This document shows positions 1 through 5,913 of a stretch of 5,913 nt of DNA, piece by piece. The stretch lies in the NCBI GenBank assembly GCA_013335275.1, contig JAAXVX010000095.1:1-5913 (forward strand). The letters are read 5' to 3'. Position 1 is the stretch's first letter, and each line of letters starts with the position of its first letter. Position numbers and translations under genes: made by a program. This DNA comes from Bacteroidales bacterium (lineage in GTDB: Bacteria > Bacteroidota > Bacteroidia > Bacteroidales > UBA932). Below the pieces are notes generated by a model. It had not been told where the DNA came from. It was given only the letters and a program-made list of their open reading frames with translations, and ran no database searches.

Positions 1-3000
1 AAACGTCTTTCAATAGTCCCGGTTACTCAGGACGAATCTTATATTGTTAAAGGGAAAAATGGAGGAGTCCTCTTTTCGGTGCTGAAGAATCTTCCAAGCA
101 ACAGAGGGGAGGAGGGGGCTTCATTACGATGGTTTTCAATATTTTTTATGATTGCAGCTCTTTTTAGCAACCTGCAATTCAGGAAAAGGATTAAACAATT
201 TTTTATTGCATTCGCCGGGCTGACTATTTTAAGATTTATTGCAGCATATTTTGCCGATAATGTGGGTGGTGATATTGAACTTTTTTCTCCAAACCTTTAT
301 GCCGATTTTGGACTCTTTGGGTCAATGGCAGATTTGCTGATAAATCATCTCTATATCTTTTTGGTTATGCTTGCGCTGTTTATGGTCCGTAAAAGCCTTG
401 CATTAACCTTTCTAAAGGCAAAGCCCGATAAAAAGAGGCTAATGAGGGCCATTTTTATTATCATTCCTGTGCTGATAATAGCTTATATCCATATCAGTCT
501 AAGGTCACTTATCCTTAATTCAAATATTGTCCTTGAACTATACAAGATTGATGAGATAACGGTTTATACGATATTGTCCTATGTGTTGTATGCACTCCTT
601 TTTACTGCACTTCTTTTCTCACTTCAGCTGCTGAGGCCGGCAATAAAAATGAGACACAATATCTCGTTTTTGAATATGCGGGCCATTATGGTATACATCT
701 TTGTGATATCAATCTATACTCTGGCAACAGTAAGTCTTTACGGCTTTCTGAATGAATACGAAAGGAATCGTGTGCTTACGACAAAAATGTCGGTGGAGAG
801 AGACCTTAATATTGAATTGATTCTCCGCAGTTCGGAAAAACTTATAGAAAACGACCCTGTTCTTGCTTTGTGGGTGCAGATTGACCAAAGCAACGAAATG
901 GTTAACAACATTCTAACCGAGCAGTACTTCTGGAGTCTGATGCAAAAGTACGATCTCAGGATAACTATCTGCAAGAGAGAAGATCCTCTGAGTGTAGATT
1001 CCGAAACTGCACTGCTTCCATGCGGACAATTCTTCGATGGCGAAATCTCCCGCTATGGCATTCCTCTGTTCGATAACTCCAGGTTTTATTTCATGAATAA
1101 TTACAATGGCAGGATAAGCTATCTCGGAGTATTCACTTTTCCGAGTTTTAACGGCAATCTGAATTTGTATATGGAGTTCGATTCAAAATTCATGAAGGAG
1201 GCAATAGGATATCCCGAACTTCTCCTGGACCATAAGCAAATGGACAATCTTAATATCCCATCCAGCTATTCATACGCAAAATATCTGAATTACAGGATGA
1301 TATCATATAGCGGAACTTACAACTATGCAACATCTCTTGATGATATATACAAGACAGGATACTCTACTCTCCGGAAGGACGGATATCTTCATTTTGTCAA
1401 CAAGGCATCTCCCGAAAACATAATAATAATAAGCAGGCCGGAAAGAAGCATCTTTCCCTACATTGTCACATTCTCGTATATTGTACTCTTTTACTCCCTA
1501 ATGATATTCGGGCTAATAAGGACAAGGCGCAAGAATTTTTTTCCGAAGGTTCCAATGGACTCTTTCCGCTGGAAAATTACTTTCCTCATTATGGCTTCTC
1601 TTGTTTTTGCCTTACTGTCTCTGGGAACGGGAAGCATCTGGTTTTCTTTAAACTATTTTACCGAAAGCAACAGAACCAAGATGGAGGAGAAAATGCAATC
1701 CGTACAGTCTACCCTCTCATATTACAGCAAATCTGCCCAGAGGTACAACGACCCGCAGTTCAATAATATTAAGCTTTTTGAAGCGATGAACCGCCTTTCA
1801 AGCAATACCCAGATTGATATTAATATTTACAGGCCGGACGGGCTGCTGCTCAGGACAACACAACCCGAAATATATGACAGGTTCCTTATTGGCGCAAGGA
1901 TGAACCCTACTGCATATAAGGAGATTGTTTACAATAAGAAAAAGCAGTTTGTAAATAAGGAAAACATTGCTAAACTTAGCTTCTACTCTCTTTATGCGCC
2001 ACTTTTCAATCAGGACGGAAAGCTAATTGCAATTGCCAATATTCCATATTTTTCAAGGCAGTCCGAGGTTAAGAATGATGCTTCAAGCATTATAGCCGCA
2101 ATCATAAACATATATCTTCTGTTGCTTTTAGCGGCTGTCTTTGGCGGAGTTGCACTTTCAAATTCACTTTCAAAGCCACTTGCCGAAATCAGCCGGAAAA
2201 TGCAGTTGCTGGACATTTCGCAACATCCCGAACACATTGATTACAATAACCGGGATGAACTTGGTATTCTTGTGGCGGCATATAACAAGATGGTGGACGA
2301 TTTGGAGGAGAGCACCACACAGATTGCACATAGCGAGAGGGAACAGGCCTGGAGAGAGATGGCAAGGCAAATTGCCCATGAAATAAAAAATCCGCTTACC
2401 CCTATGCGTTTAAGCATACAGCATCTTGTGAGGCTTAAACAACAGAATGTTGAGGGATGGCAGGAAAAATTTGAAGGACTTGCAAACTCTCTCATTGAGC
2501 AGATTGATATTCTTGCGGATGCGGCAGGTGAATTTTCCAGCTTCTCGCGTTTTTACTCGGAAGAACTTTCAAATACAGAGCTCAACAGGCTCATAAGGGA
2601 GCAGATAATACTGTTCAACACAAGCGACAACATATCAATCCGTTTCGTAAGCGAAGAGCACGAAGCGTTTGTAATGGCCCGTAAGACGCAAATAACAAGA
2701 GTTCTTGTGAACCTTTTGTCAAATGCAGTGCAGGCTGTTGATTCTCAGAATAGCGGAGAAATACTGGTTACACTCAAAAAAGATGAAAAGCAGTATGTTG
2801 TTTCTATTGAGGATGACGGTCCCGGAGTTCCGGACAATCTTACTCACAGGTTATTCAAGCCTAACTTCACAACAAAGAACAGCGGTACCGGTCTTGGCCT
2901 TGCAATATGCCGGAGCATAATGGAACAGAGCCAGGGATCAATAGACTATAGCCGTTCTGATGTTTTGGGAGGTGCAAACTTTACCGTAAAGATTCCAAGA

Positions 3001-3027
3001 TCGGGAAACTTTACTTCTGCCTCATAA
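1..3027 (+). CDS. Large multi-pass sensor histidine kinase with HAMP domain, NtrY-like core (5' end outside window)
   Basis: This inner-membrane sensor kinase should autophosphorylate a histidine and pass phosphate to a response regulator not present here. The frame is open from base 1, so the GTG at base 79 is probably internal. Residues are numbered from the codon at base 1. Six hydrophobic segments lie at about 43-59, 64-83, 106-130, 150-167, 189-211 and 228-250. An outer domain follows (251-484) with its only two cysteines, C324 and C341. Two more helices (485-506, 524-551), a second Cache-like outer domain (552-694) and a ninth helix (695-718) lead to HAMP (about 717-771). The H-box [10 protein letters not shown] has its histidine codon at 2377-2379. 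The N-box [14 protein letters not shown] (2812-2826), the LFKPNFTTK lid and GTGLGLA (2884-2904) are all intact, so the kinase looks active. Positive charges fall in the predicted cytoplasmic loops. The [10 protein letters not shown] box is NtrY-like. Kinase role is near certain; the signal is unknown. Confidence 0.93.
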   Translation, partial: KRLSIVPVTQDESYIVKGKNGGVLFSVLKNLPSNRGEEGASLRWFSIFFMIAALFSNLQFRKRIKQFFIAFAGLTILRFIAAYFADNVGGDIELFSPNLYADFGLFGSMADLLINHLYIFLVMLALFMVRKSLALTFLKAKPDKKRLMRAIFIIIPVLIIAYIHISLRSLILNSNIVLELYKIDEITVYTILSYVLYALLFTALLFSLQLLRPAIKMRHNISFLNMRAIMVYIFVISIYTLATVSLYGFLNEYERNRVLTTKMSVERDLNIELILRSSEKLIENDPVLALWVQIDQSNEMVNNILTEQYFWSLMQKYDLRITICKREDPLSVDSETALLPCGQFFDGEISRYGIPLFDNSRFYFMNNYNGRISYLGVFTFPSFNGNLNLYMEFDSKFMKEAIGYPELLLDHKQMDNLNIPSSYSYAKYLNYRMISYSGTYNYATSLDDIYKTGYSTLRKDGYLHFVNKASPENIIIISRPERSIFPYIVTFSYIVLFYSLMIFGLIRTRRKNFFPKVPMDSFRWKITFLIMASLVFALLSLGTGSIWFSLNYFTESNRTKMEEKMQSVQSTLSYYSKSAQRYNDPQFNNIKLFEAMNRLSSNTQIDINIYRPDGLLLRTTQPEIYDRFLIGARMNPTAYKEIVYNKKKQFVNKENIAKLSFYSLYAPLFNQDGKLIAIANIPYFSRQSEVKNDASSIIAAIINIYLLLLLAAVFGGVALSNSLSKPLAEISRKMQLLDISQHPEHIDYNNRDELGILVAAYNKMVDDLEESTTQIAHSEREQAWREMARQIAHEIKNPLTPMRLSIQHLVRLKQQNVEGWQEKFEGLANSLIEQIDILADAAGEFSSFSRFYSEELSNTELNRLIREQIILFNTSDNISIRFVSEEHEAFVMARKTQITRVLVNLLSNAVQAVDSQNSGEILVTLKKDEKQYVVSIEDDGPGVPDNLTHRLFKPNFTTKNSGTGLGLAICRSIMEQSQGSIDYSRSDVLGGANFTVKIPRSGNFTSAS
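3011..3027. other. Convergent 3' overlap of the kinase gene and der
   Basis: The kinase stop TAA at 3025-3027 lies inside der, and the der stop (TTA on the plus strand at 3011-3013) lies inside the kinase gene. They overlap by 17 bases tail to tail. No GC-rich hairpin followed by a T-run is evident close to either stop, so any terminator must sit within the opposite coding region, or termination is factor-dependent. Read-through would give antisense RNA to the neighbour. Confidence 0.9.
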
Positions 3028-4321
3028 ATATCTGAATAGGTGCTCCTGTGAAGTTGAAATGCTTGCGCAGTTTGTTTTCGAGATACCTCTTGTAGTCTTC
3101 TCTCACATATTGGGGAAGGTTGCAGAAAAACACAAAAGAAGGAGACGGAGTTGGAAGCTGAGTCATGTATTTAATCTTGACAAACTTTCCTTTAATTGAA
3201 GGAGGAGGAAACTTGGCTATCTCCTCAAGCATTACATCGTTCAATTTTGAAGTGGGAACCCTGCGTGCCCTGTTTTCGGAAACTTCGGCAGCTGCTTTGA
3301 GTACGTCAAGAATTCGCTGTTTGTTAATTACAGATGTGAAAATGAGGGGAACATCGGTGAAGGGAGCTATCCGGTCAATGATTTTTGCCGAAAATTCCTT
3401 CATTGTATTTGAGTTTTTGTCTTCGACTGTATCCCACTTGTTTACAACAATCACGCAGCCTTTTTTATTCTTTATGATCAGGTTGAATATTGACATATCC
3501 TGACCTTCGGCACCCAGAGTGGCGTCCATCATAAGTATACACACATCTGAACTTTCAATTGCCCTCAGTGAGCGCATTACAGAATAAAATTCCAGATCTT
3601 CCTTTACCTTGTTCTTTTTCCTCAGTCCCGCAGTATCCACGAGCATGAAGTCGTATCCGAACTTATTGTAGTGTGTGGCAATAGAGTCTCTTGTTGTGCC
3701 GGCAACCGGGGTAACAATGTTTCTCTCTTCGCCAAGCAATGCATTAGTGAGCGAAGATTTGCCAACATTTGGCTTTCCTACGATAGCAATGTGAGGAATT
3801 GACGGTTTGTCCTCGTCGTGATCCGGCTCATCCGGAAGCAGTTCAAGAACCTTATCCAGTAAGTCGCCTGTTCCTGCCCCGCTTGCCGATGAAATGGCAA
3901 ATGGTTCGCCGAGGCCGAACGAATTGAACACATGGGTATCGAATATCTTGTCTCCTGTATCAACCTTGTTGGCAACCATTATAATTGGTTTTTTACTTCT
4001 GCGGAGGATATTGGCAATCATCTCGTCAAAATCCGTAATTCCTGTTCCAACTTCGCAAAGGAAAAGAACAACATCTGCCTCTTCAATAGCAAGGTGAACC
4101 TGTTTGCGAATCTCTTCTTCAAACACATCATCTGAATTCATGGCATAACCTCCGGTATCTATAACCGAAAACTCTTTCCCTGTCCACTCACAACGGCCGT
4201 AATGACGGTCACGGGTAACTCCCGAAACTTCATCAACAATAGCCTTCCTCATACCAACAAGACGGTTGAAAAGGGTGGATTTGCCTACATTCGGGCGTCC
4301 TACAATAGCAACAATACTCAT
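3011..4321 (-). CDS. der: Ribosome-assembly GTPase Der (EngA), complete
   Basis: Der is an essential bacterial GTPase with two tandem G domains and a C-terminal KH-like domain; it binds the 50S subunit and aids its late assembly. At 436 residues it has the usual family length. The first G domain shows GRPNVGKST (8-16), GVTRD (34-38), DTGG (55-58) and NKVD (118-121). The second shows GKPNVGKSS (182-190), GTTRD (208-212), DTAG (229-232) and NKWD (294-297). The acidic linker between them is around 163-172. The KH-like part runs from about 350 to the end, with the [10 protein letters not shown] stretch and a basic C-terminal region. All nucleotide-binding motifs are intact. After the first DTGG motif, the strand often seen as VVDxxxG reads LCEVGTG here, a mild deviation outside the core G motifs. 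The ATG is only 3 bases after the stop of the upstream small gene, which supports both this start and co-transcription; GAAGAG 9 bases upstream is at best a weak ribosome-binding site. Confidence 0.98.
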   Translation of the reverse strand: MSIVAIVGRPNVGKSTLFNRLVGMRKAIVDEVSGVTRDRHYGRCEWTGKEFSVIDTGGYAMNSDDVFEEEIRKQVHLAIEEADVVLFLCEVGTGITDFDEMIANILRRSKKPIIMVANKVDTGDKIFDTHVFNSFGLGEPFAISSASGAGTGDLLDKVLELLPDEPDHDEDKPSIPHIAIVGKPNVGKSSLTNALLGEERNIVTPVAGTTRDSIATHYNKFGYDFMLVDTAGLRKKNKVKEDLEFYSVMRSLRAIESSDVCILMMDATLGAEGQDMSIFNLIIKNKKGCVIVVNKWDTVEDKNSNTMKEFSAKIIDRIAPFTDVPLIFTSVINKQRILDVLKAAAEVSENRARRVPTSKLNDVMLEEIAKFPPPSIKGKFVKIKYMTQLPTPSPSFVFFCNLPQYVREDYKRYLENKLRKHFNFTGAPIQIFMRQK

Positions 4322-4324
4322 AAT

Positions 4325-4594
4325 TTAACACTCTTCGCAGCTTGTGCCGCATGTTGAGCAGCTTGAACAGCCGCCTGATAAAGGGTCATATTTTACATTA
4401 AGAGACCCACTCTTTTTTTTCTTCCAGAGGATTTTCTCCTCCGCCTTGGCACACATCAAACCCTTTTTGCGCAACTCTTTGTTACCCCCAATCTCTTTAT
4501 CGGGGAATTTGCCATCTTTCCTGAAGATAATATTAAAAGAGAGCAGGAAAACACACAAACCAACAAGTAAAATGGATAAAAGTATAATTGACAT
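4325..4594 (-). CDS. Small single-helix membrane protein with C-terminal cysteine cluster, unknown function
   Basis: This 89-residue protein has one N-terminal hydrophobic helix (about residues 2-24) followed by a basic segment, so it is probably anchored in the inner membrane with its tail in the cytoplasm. The middle carries DGKFPDKEIGGNKELRKKG and then C48, a pattern I associate from memory with small uncharacterised Bacteroidota proteins. A lysine run (58-61) follows. The tail holds C76, C79, C82, C86 and C89, spaced C-x2-C-x2-C-x3-C-x2-C; the first four match the spacing of a ferredoxin-type [4Fe-4S] motif, although the usual proline after the fourth is missing. The architecture recalls FeoB-associated cysteine-rich proteins and the NQR maturation factor NqrM, but no feo or nqr gene is nearby, so I assign neither. 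It sits 16 bases after nadE and 3 bases before der, which strongly supports it being a real, co-transcribed gene. Metal or cluster binding is inference. Confidence 0.85.
   Translation of the reverse strand: MSIILLSILLVGLCVFLLSFNIIFRKDGKFPDKEIGGNKELRKKGLMCAKAEEKILWKKKKSGSLNVKYDPLSGGCSSCSTCGTSCEEC
4412..4418 (-). other. Candidate -1 slippery heptamer A AAA AAG in the small cysteine-rich gene
   Basis: On the coding strand, codons 58-61 read AAG AAA AAA AAG, giving an exact A AAA AAG in the zero frame, the heptamer used by Escherichia coli dnaX. A -1 shift here would add only E-W-V-S and then hit TAA, giving about 65 residues without the cysteine tail; the +1 frame also stops within a few codons. 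A 5-bp inverted repeat (GGGTC/GACCC, 16-base loop, plus-strand 4383-4408) begins 3 bases downstream. Another (GAGGA/TCCTC, 4427-4441) lies upstream. Both stems are weak, and lysine runs are common in A+T-rich genes, so function is unproven. Confidence 0.22.
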
Positions 4595-4610
4595 AATATT
4601 ATCGGATTAA

Positions 4611-5453
4611 TTATAACGGATAGTTGAGGCACTTCTCCTTAGGAAGCAGAGGATGATCACCCGTCTGGATCATCTGCGGAAGCTGATGAACTTTGAATTT
4701 AACAGAGTTCATCATGTGGTGTATGCGGTTAATGAGGTTTCTGTCTGCACCGCAGGCAATTAGTTCTTCTTCATTTTTCCCCTCTTCAAATATTGAATGC
4801 AAAATTGGGTCCAAAACCGAGTACACGGGAAGTGTATCGCTATCCTTCTGATTTTCGCTCAATTCCGCAGACGGTTCCTTTGTGATAATCGAATACGGAA
4901 TAACGGTTCCTTCTTTGTTTATATAATTTGCAAGGCTGTAAACCTGAAGTTTATATACATCGGCAAGTACCATTAAAGCACCTGTGAGGTCGCCGTATAA
5001 CGTGCCGTAACCCATTGCAACTTCGCTTTTGTTTGATGTATTCAACAAAAGAGAGCCGGTTTGGTTCGTATAGGCCATTAAGATTACGCCTCTAATCCTT
5101 GCCTGAAGGTTTTCTATGGTGATACGCTTTGTTTCGCCGTCAAACAGGTCGTCCATCTCTTTTGTAAACCTGTTGAAAACCCCTTCAATAGGAACTATAT
5201 TATATCGTACATCAAGATTCTCTGCGAGTTCAACTGCATCCGTTACAGAGTGCAGAGTTGAATAAGGCGATGGCATAAGAAGTGCATGAACATTATCCTT
5301 CCCCAGTGCCCTCACGGCAAGTGCCAGTACGACTGCAGAATCAATTCCTCCGGATAAGCCTACAACAGCTTTTTCTCTTCCGGCATCGCGAAAAAAAGTT
5401 CTGACAGATCCGACAAGCCTGTCGTGTAGAATATCGATATCTGTATCAAACAT
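4611..5453 (-). CDS. nadE: NAD+ synthetase, synthetase domain only (no glutaminase domain)
   Basis: NadE catalyses the last step of NAD synthesis in the cytoplasm: ATP-dependent amidation of nicotinate adenine dinucleotide through an adenylated intermediate. The 280-residue protein shows the ATP-pyrophosphatase loop SGGIDSA (34-40), ENLQAR (114-119), NTSNKSE (138-144), GTLYGD (150-155) and KEPSAEL (192-198). There is no N-terminal nitrilase-type glutaminase domain, and a stop (the prs TAA) lies just upstream, so it should use free ammonia or an amidotransferase made elsewhere. Yet the stretch around YGDLTGALMVLADVYK and PSAELSENQKDSDTLPVYSVLD resembles, from memory, the synthetase half of the long glutamine-dependent enzymes more than the short Escherichia coli or Bacillus type. 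The ATG lies 2 bases after the prs stop, in A+T-rich sequence without a Shine-Dalgarno match. Coupling with prs makes metabolic sense because PRPP feeds NAD precursor synthesis. Confidence 0.96.
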   Translation of the reverse strand: MFDTDIDILHDRLVGSVRTFFRDAGREKAVVGLSGGIDSAVVLALAVRALGKDNVHALLMPSPYSTLHSVTDAVELAENLDVRYNIVPIEGVFNRFTKEMDDLFDGETKRITIENLQARIRGVILMAYTNQTGSLLLNTSNKSEVAMGYGTLYGDLTGALMVLADVYKLQVYSLANYINKEGTVIPYSIITKEPSAELSENQKDSDTLPVYSVLDPILHSIFEEGKNEEELIACGADRNLINRIHHMMNSVKFKVHQLPQMIQTGDHPLLPKEKCLNYPL

Positions 5454-5455
5454 AT

Positions 5456-5913
5456 TTAAAATATAAAACTTGTGCTTATAGATTTGTAATTGTAAACCTT
5501 GTCAATAACATCTGCAAAGATATCCGCTACCGAGAGCACCTTTATCTTTGTCCTGTCCAGGTTAGGGTCGCATGAAAGCGGAATTGTGTCCGATATTATA
5601 ACCTCTTCCAGTGCCGATTTTGCAATTCTTTCATATGCCGGTCCGGACAGAACGGCATGGGTGGCAAGTGCCCTCACGCTCACAGCTCCTCTCTCCATCA
5701 GCATGTCTGCAGCCTTAGTGATTGTACCGGCTGTATCAATCATATCGTCAATTATTACGATATTTTTTCCTTCAACATCTCCTATTGCGGTCATTGAACC
5801 CACAACATTTGCCTTCTCACGCGATTTGTGACAGATAATAAGCGGGCATCCCAGTATTCTTGAATAGGCATTTGCTCTTTTTGCCCCCCCCATATCGGGT
5901 GCGGCAATAGACA
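5456..5913 (-). CDS. prs: Ribose-phosphate pyrophosphokinase, C-terminal half (5' end outside window)
   Basis: Prs makes PRPP from ribose 5-phosphate and ATP in the cytoplasm, feeding purine, pyrimidine, histidine, tryptophan and NAD synthesis. About 152 codons are visible, roughly half of the usual 310 or so. The frame continues through the right edge: the codons before the ATG at 5893 read S-I-A-A-P-D, joining M-G-G-A-K-R-A to give the family's PDxGG motif, so that ATG is internal. The PRPP-binding loop IVIIDDMIDTAGT is encoded at 5723-5761. ATHAVLSGPA, SDTIPL and the C-terminal KSIS motif are in the expected order, so the C-terminus is complete. The GGG GGG codons after the internal ATG form a run of seven G (C on the plus strand, 5884-5890) with the frame intact. 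It is the first visible gene of the minus-strand cluster. Confidence 0.96.
   Translation of the reverse strand, partial: SIAAPDMGGAKRANAYSRILGCPLIICHKSREKANVVGSMTAIGDVEGKNIVIIDDMIDTAGTITKAADMLMERGAVSVRALATHAVLSGPAYERIAKSALEEVIISDTIPLSCDPNLDRTKIKVLSVADIFADVIDKVYNYKSISTSFIF

Larger units (their letters stand above)
3011..5913 (-). other. Probable operon prs-nadE-small cysteine-rich gene-der
   Basis: Four minus-strand genes follow one another with gaps of 2, 16 and 3 bases. None of these gaps can hold a normal promoter or terminator, so they are probably transcribed together from a promoter beyond the right edge. The spacing suggests translational coupling at prs-nadE and at the small gene-der junction. 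The grouping joins PRPP supply, NAD synthesis and ribosome assembly. Internal promoters within coding sequence cannot be excluded. Confidence 0.8.

Noticed and set aside
79..81. GTG at 79 as the true start of the histidine kinase
   Set aside because: The frame is open and plausibly coding from base 1, and membrane topology suggests more protein upstream. The GTG is probably an internal valine codon.
2010..2495. Several open frames of 65-84 codons on both strands within the kinase gene
   Set aside because: They lie over strongly conserved HAMP and HisKA coding sequence and look like composition shadows without motifs.
2976..3014. CTTTAC-C-GTAAAG inverted repeat (2979-2991) and the repeated AAACTTTAC (2976-2984, 3006-3014) as a terminator or binding site near the kinase end
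   Set aside because: The arms are 6 bp with a 1-base loop and low GC, there is no T-run, and the direct repeat simply encodes N-F-T twice.
3165..4135. Plus-strand open frames of 65-112 codons opposite der
   Set aside because: They are antisense to intact, motif-rich der sequence and have no recognisable domains or spacing to other genes.
4325..4594. Calling the small protein NqrM or a FeoB-associated protein
   Set aside because: Only the general layout (one helix plus cysteines) is shared, and no nqr, rnf or feo gene is in the window.
4344..4610. 88-codon open frame on the plus strand opposite the small cysteine-rich gene
   Set aside because: It is antisense to a frame with a clear membrane helix, cysteine motif and tight operon spacing. 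Its own product shows no recognisable feature.
5884..5890. Run of seven C as a sequencing error or phase-variation tract in prs
   Set aside because: The frame on both sides is intact and encodes the expected glycines; a seven-base run in an essential gene is more likely just codon choice.
5891..5893. ATG as the start of prs
   Set aside because: Codons before it continue the Prs family sequence (S-I-A-A-P-D then M-G-G), so this methionine is internal and the gene runs off the right edge.

Overview
The window looks like ordinary chromosomal DNA of a Bacteroidota (probably Bacteroidales) bacterium. The evidence is the style of the Prs, NadE and Der proteins, a very large multi-membrane-pass histidine kinase of a type I associate with that phylum, A+T-rich gene starts without a clear Shine-Dalgarno sequence, and a small one-helix protein with a GGNKELRKKG-type segment. 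This assignment is inference from protein character, not from a database search.

Layout: bases 1-3027 on the plus strand encode most of a large sensor histidine kinase. Its reading frame is open to the left edge, so its true N-terminus lies outside. Bases 3011-5913 on the minus strand hold four genes in transcription order: prs (C-terminal half, cut by the right edge), nadE, a small cysteine-rich membrane protein gene, and der. Gaps between them are 2, 16 and 3 bases, so they are probably one transcript with its promoter outside the window. The kinase gene and der converge and overlap by 17 bases at their 3' ends.

How the genes fit together: Prs makes PRPP, which is used among other things for the pyridine nucleotide ring in NAD synthesis. 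NadE carries out the last NAD step. Der is a double GTPase for 50S ribosome assembly. The operon is therefore housekeeping: nucleotide and NAD supply plus ribosome maturation. The small cysteine-rich protein rides in it with no known role. The kinase is a separate signalling unit, and no response regulator is visible here.

There is no gene-free stretch over 300 bases. I see no RNA gene, mobile element, CRISPR array, convincing promoter or intrinsic terminator. I found no clear undescribed system. The best leads are the small cysteine-rich gene, with an in-frame A AAA AAG heptamer just before its cysteine-coding end, and the two uncharacterised outer domains of the kinase.
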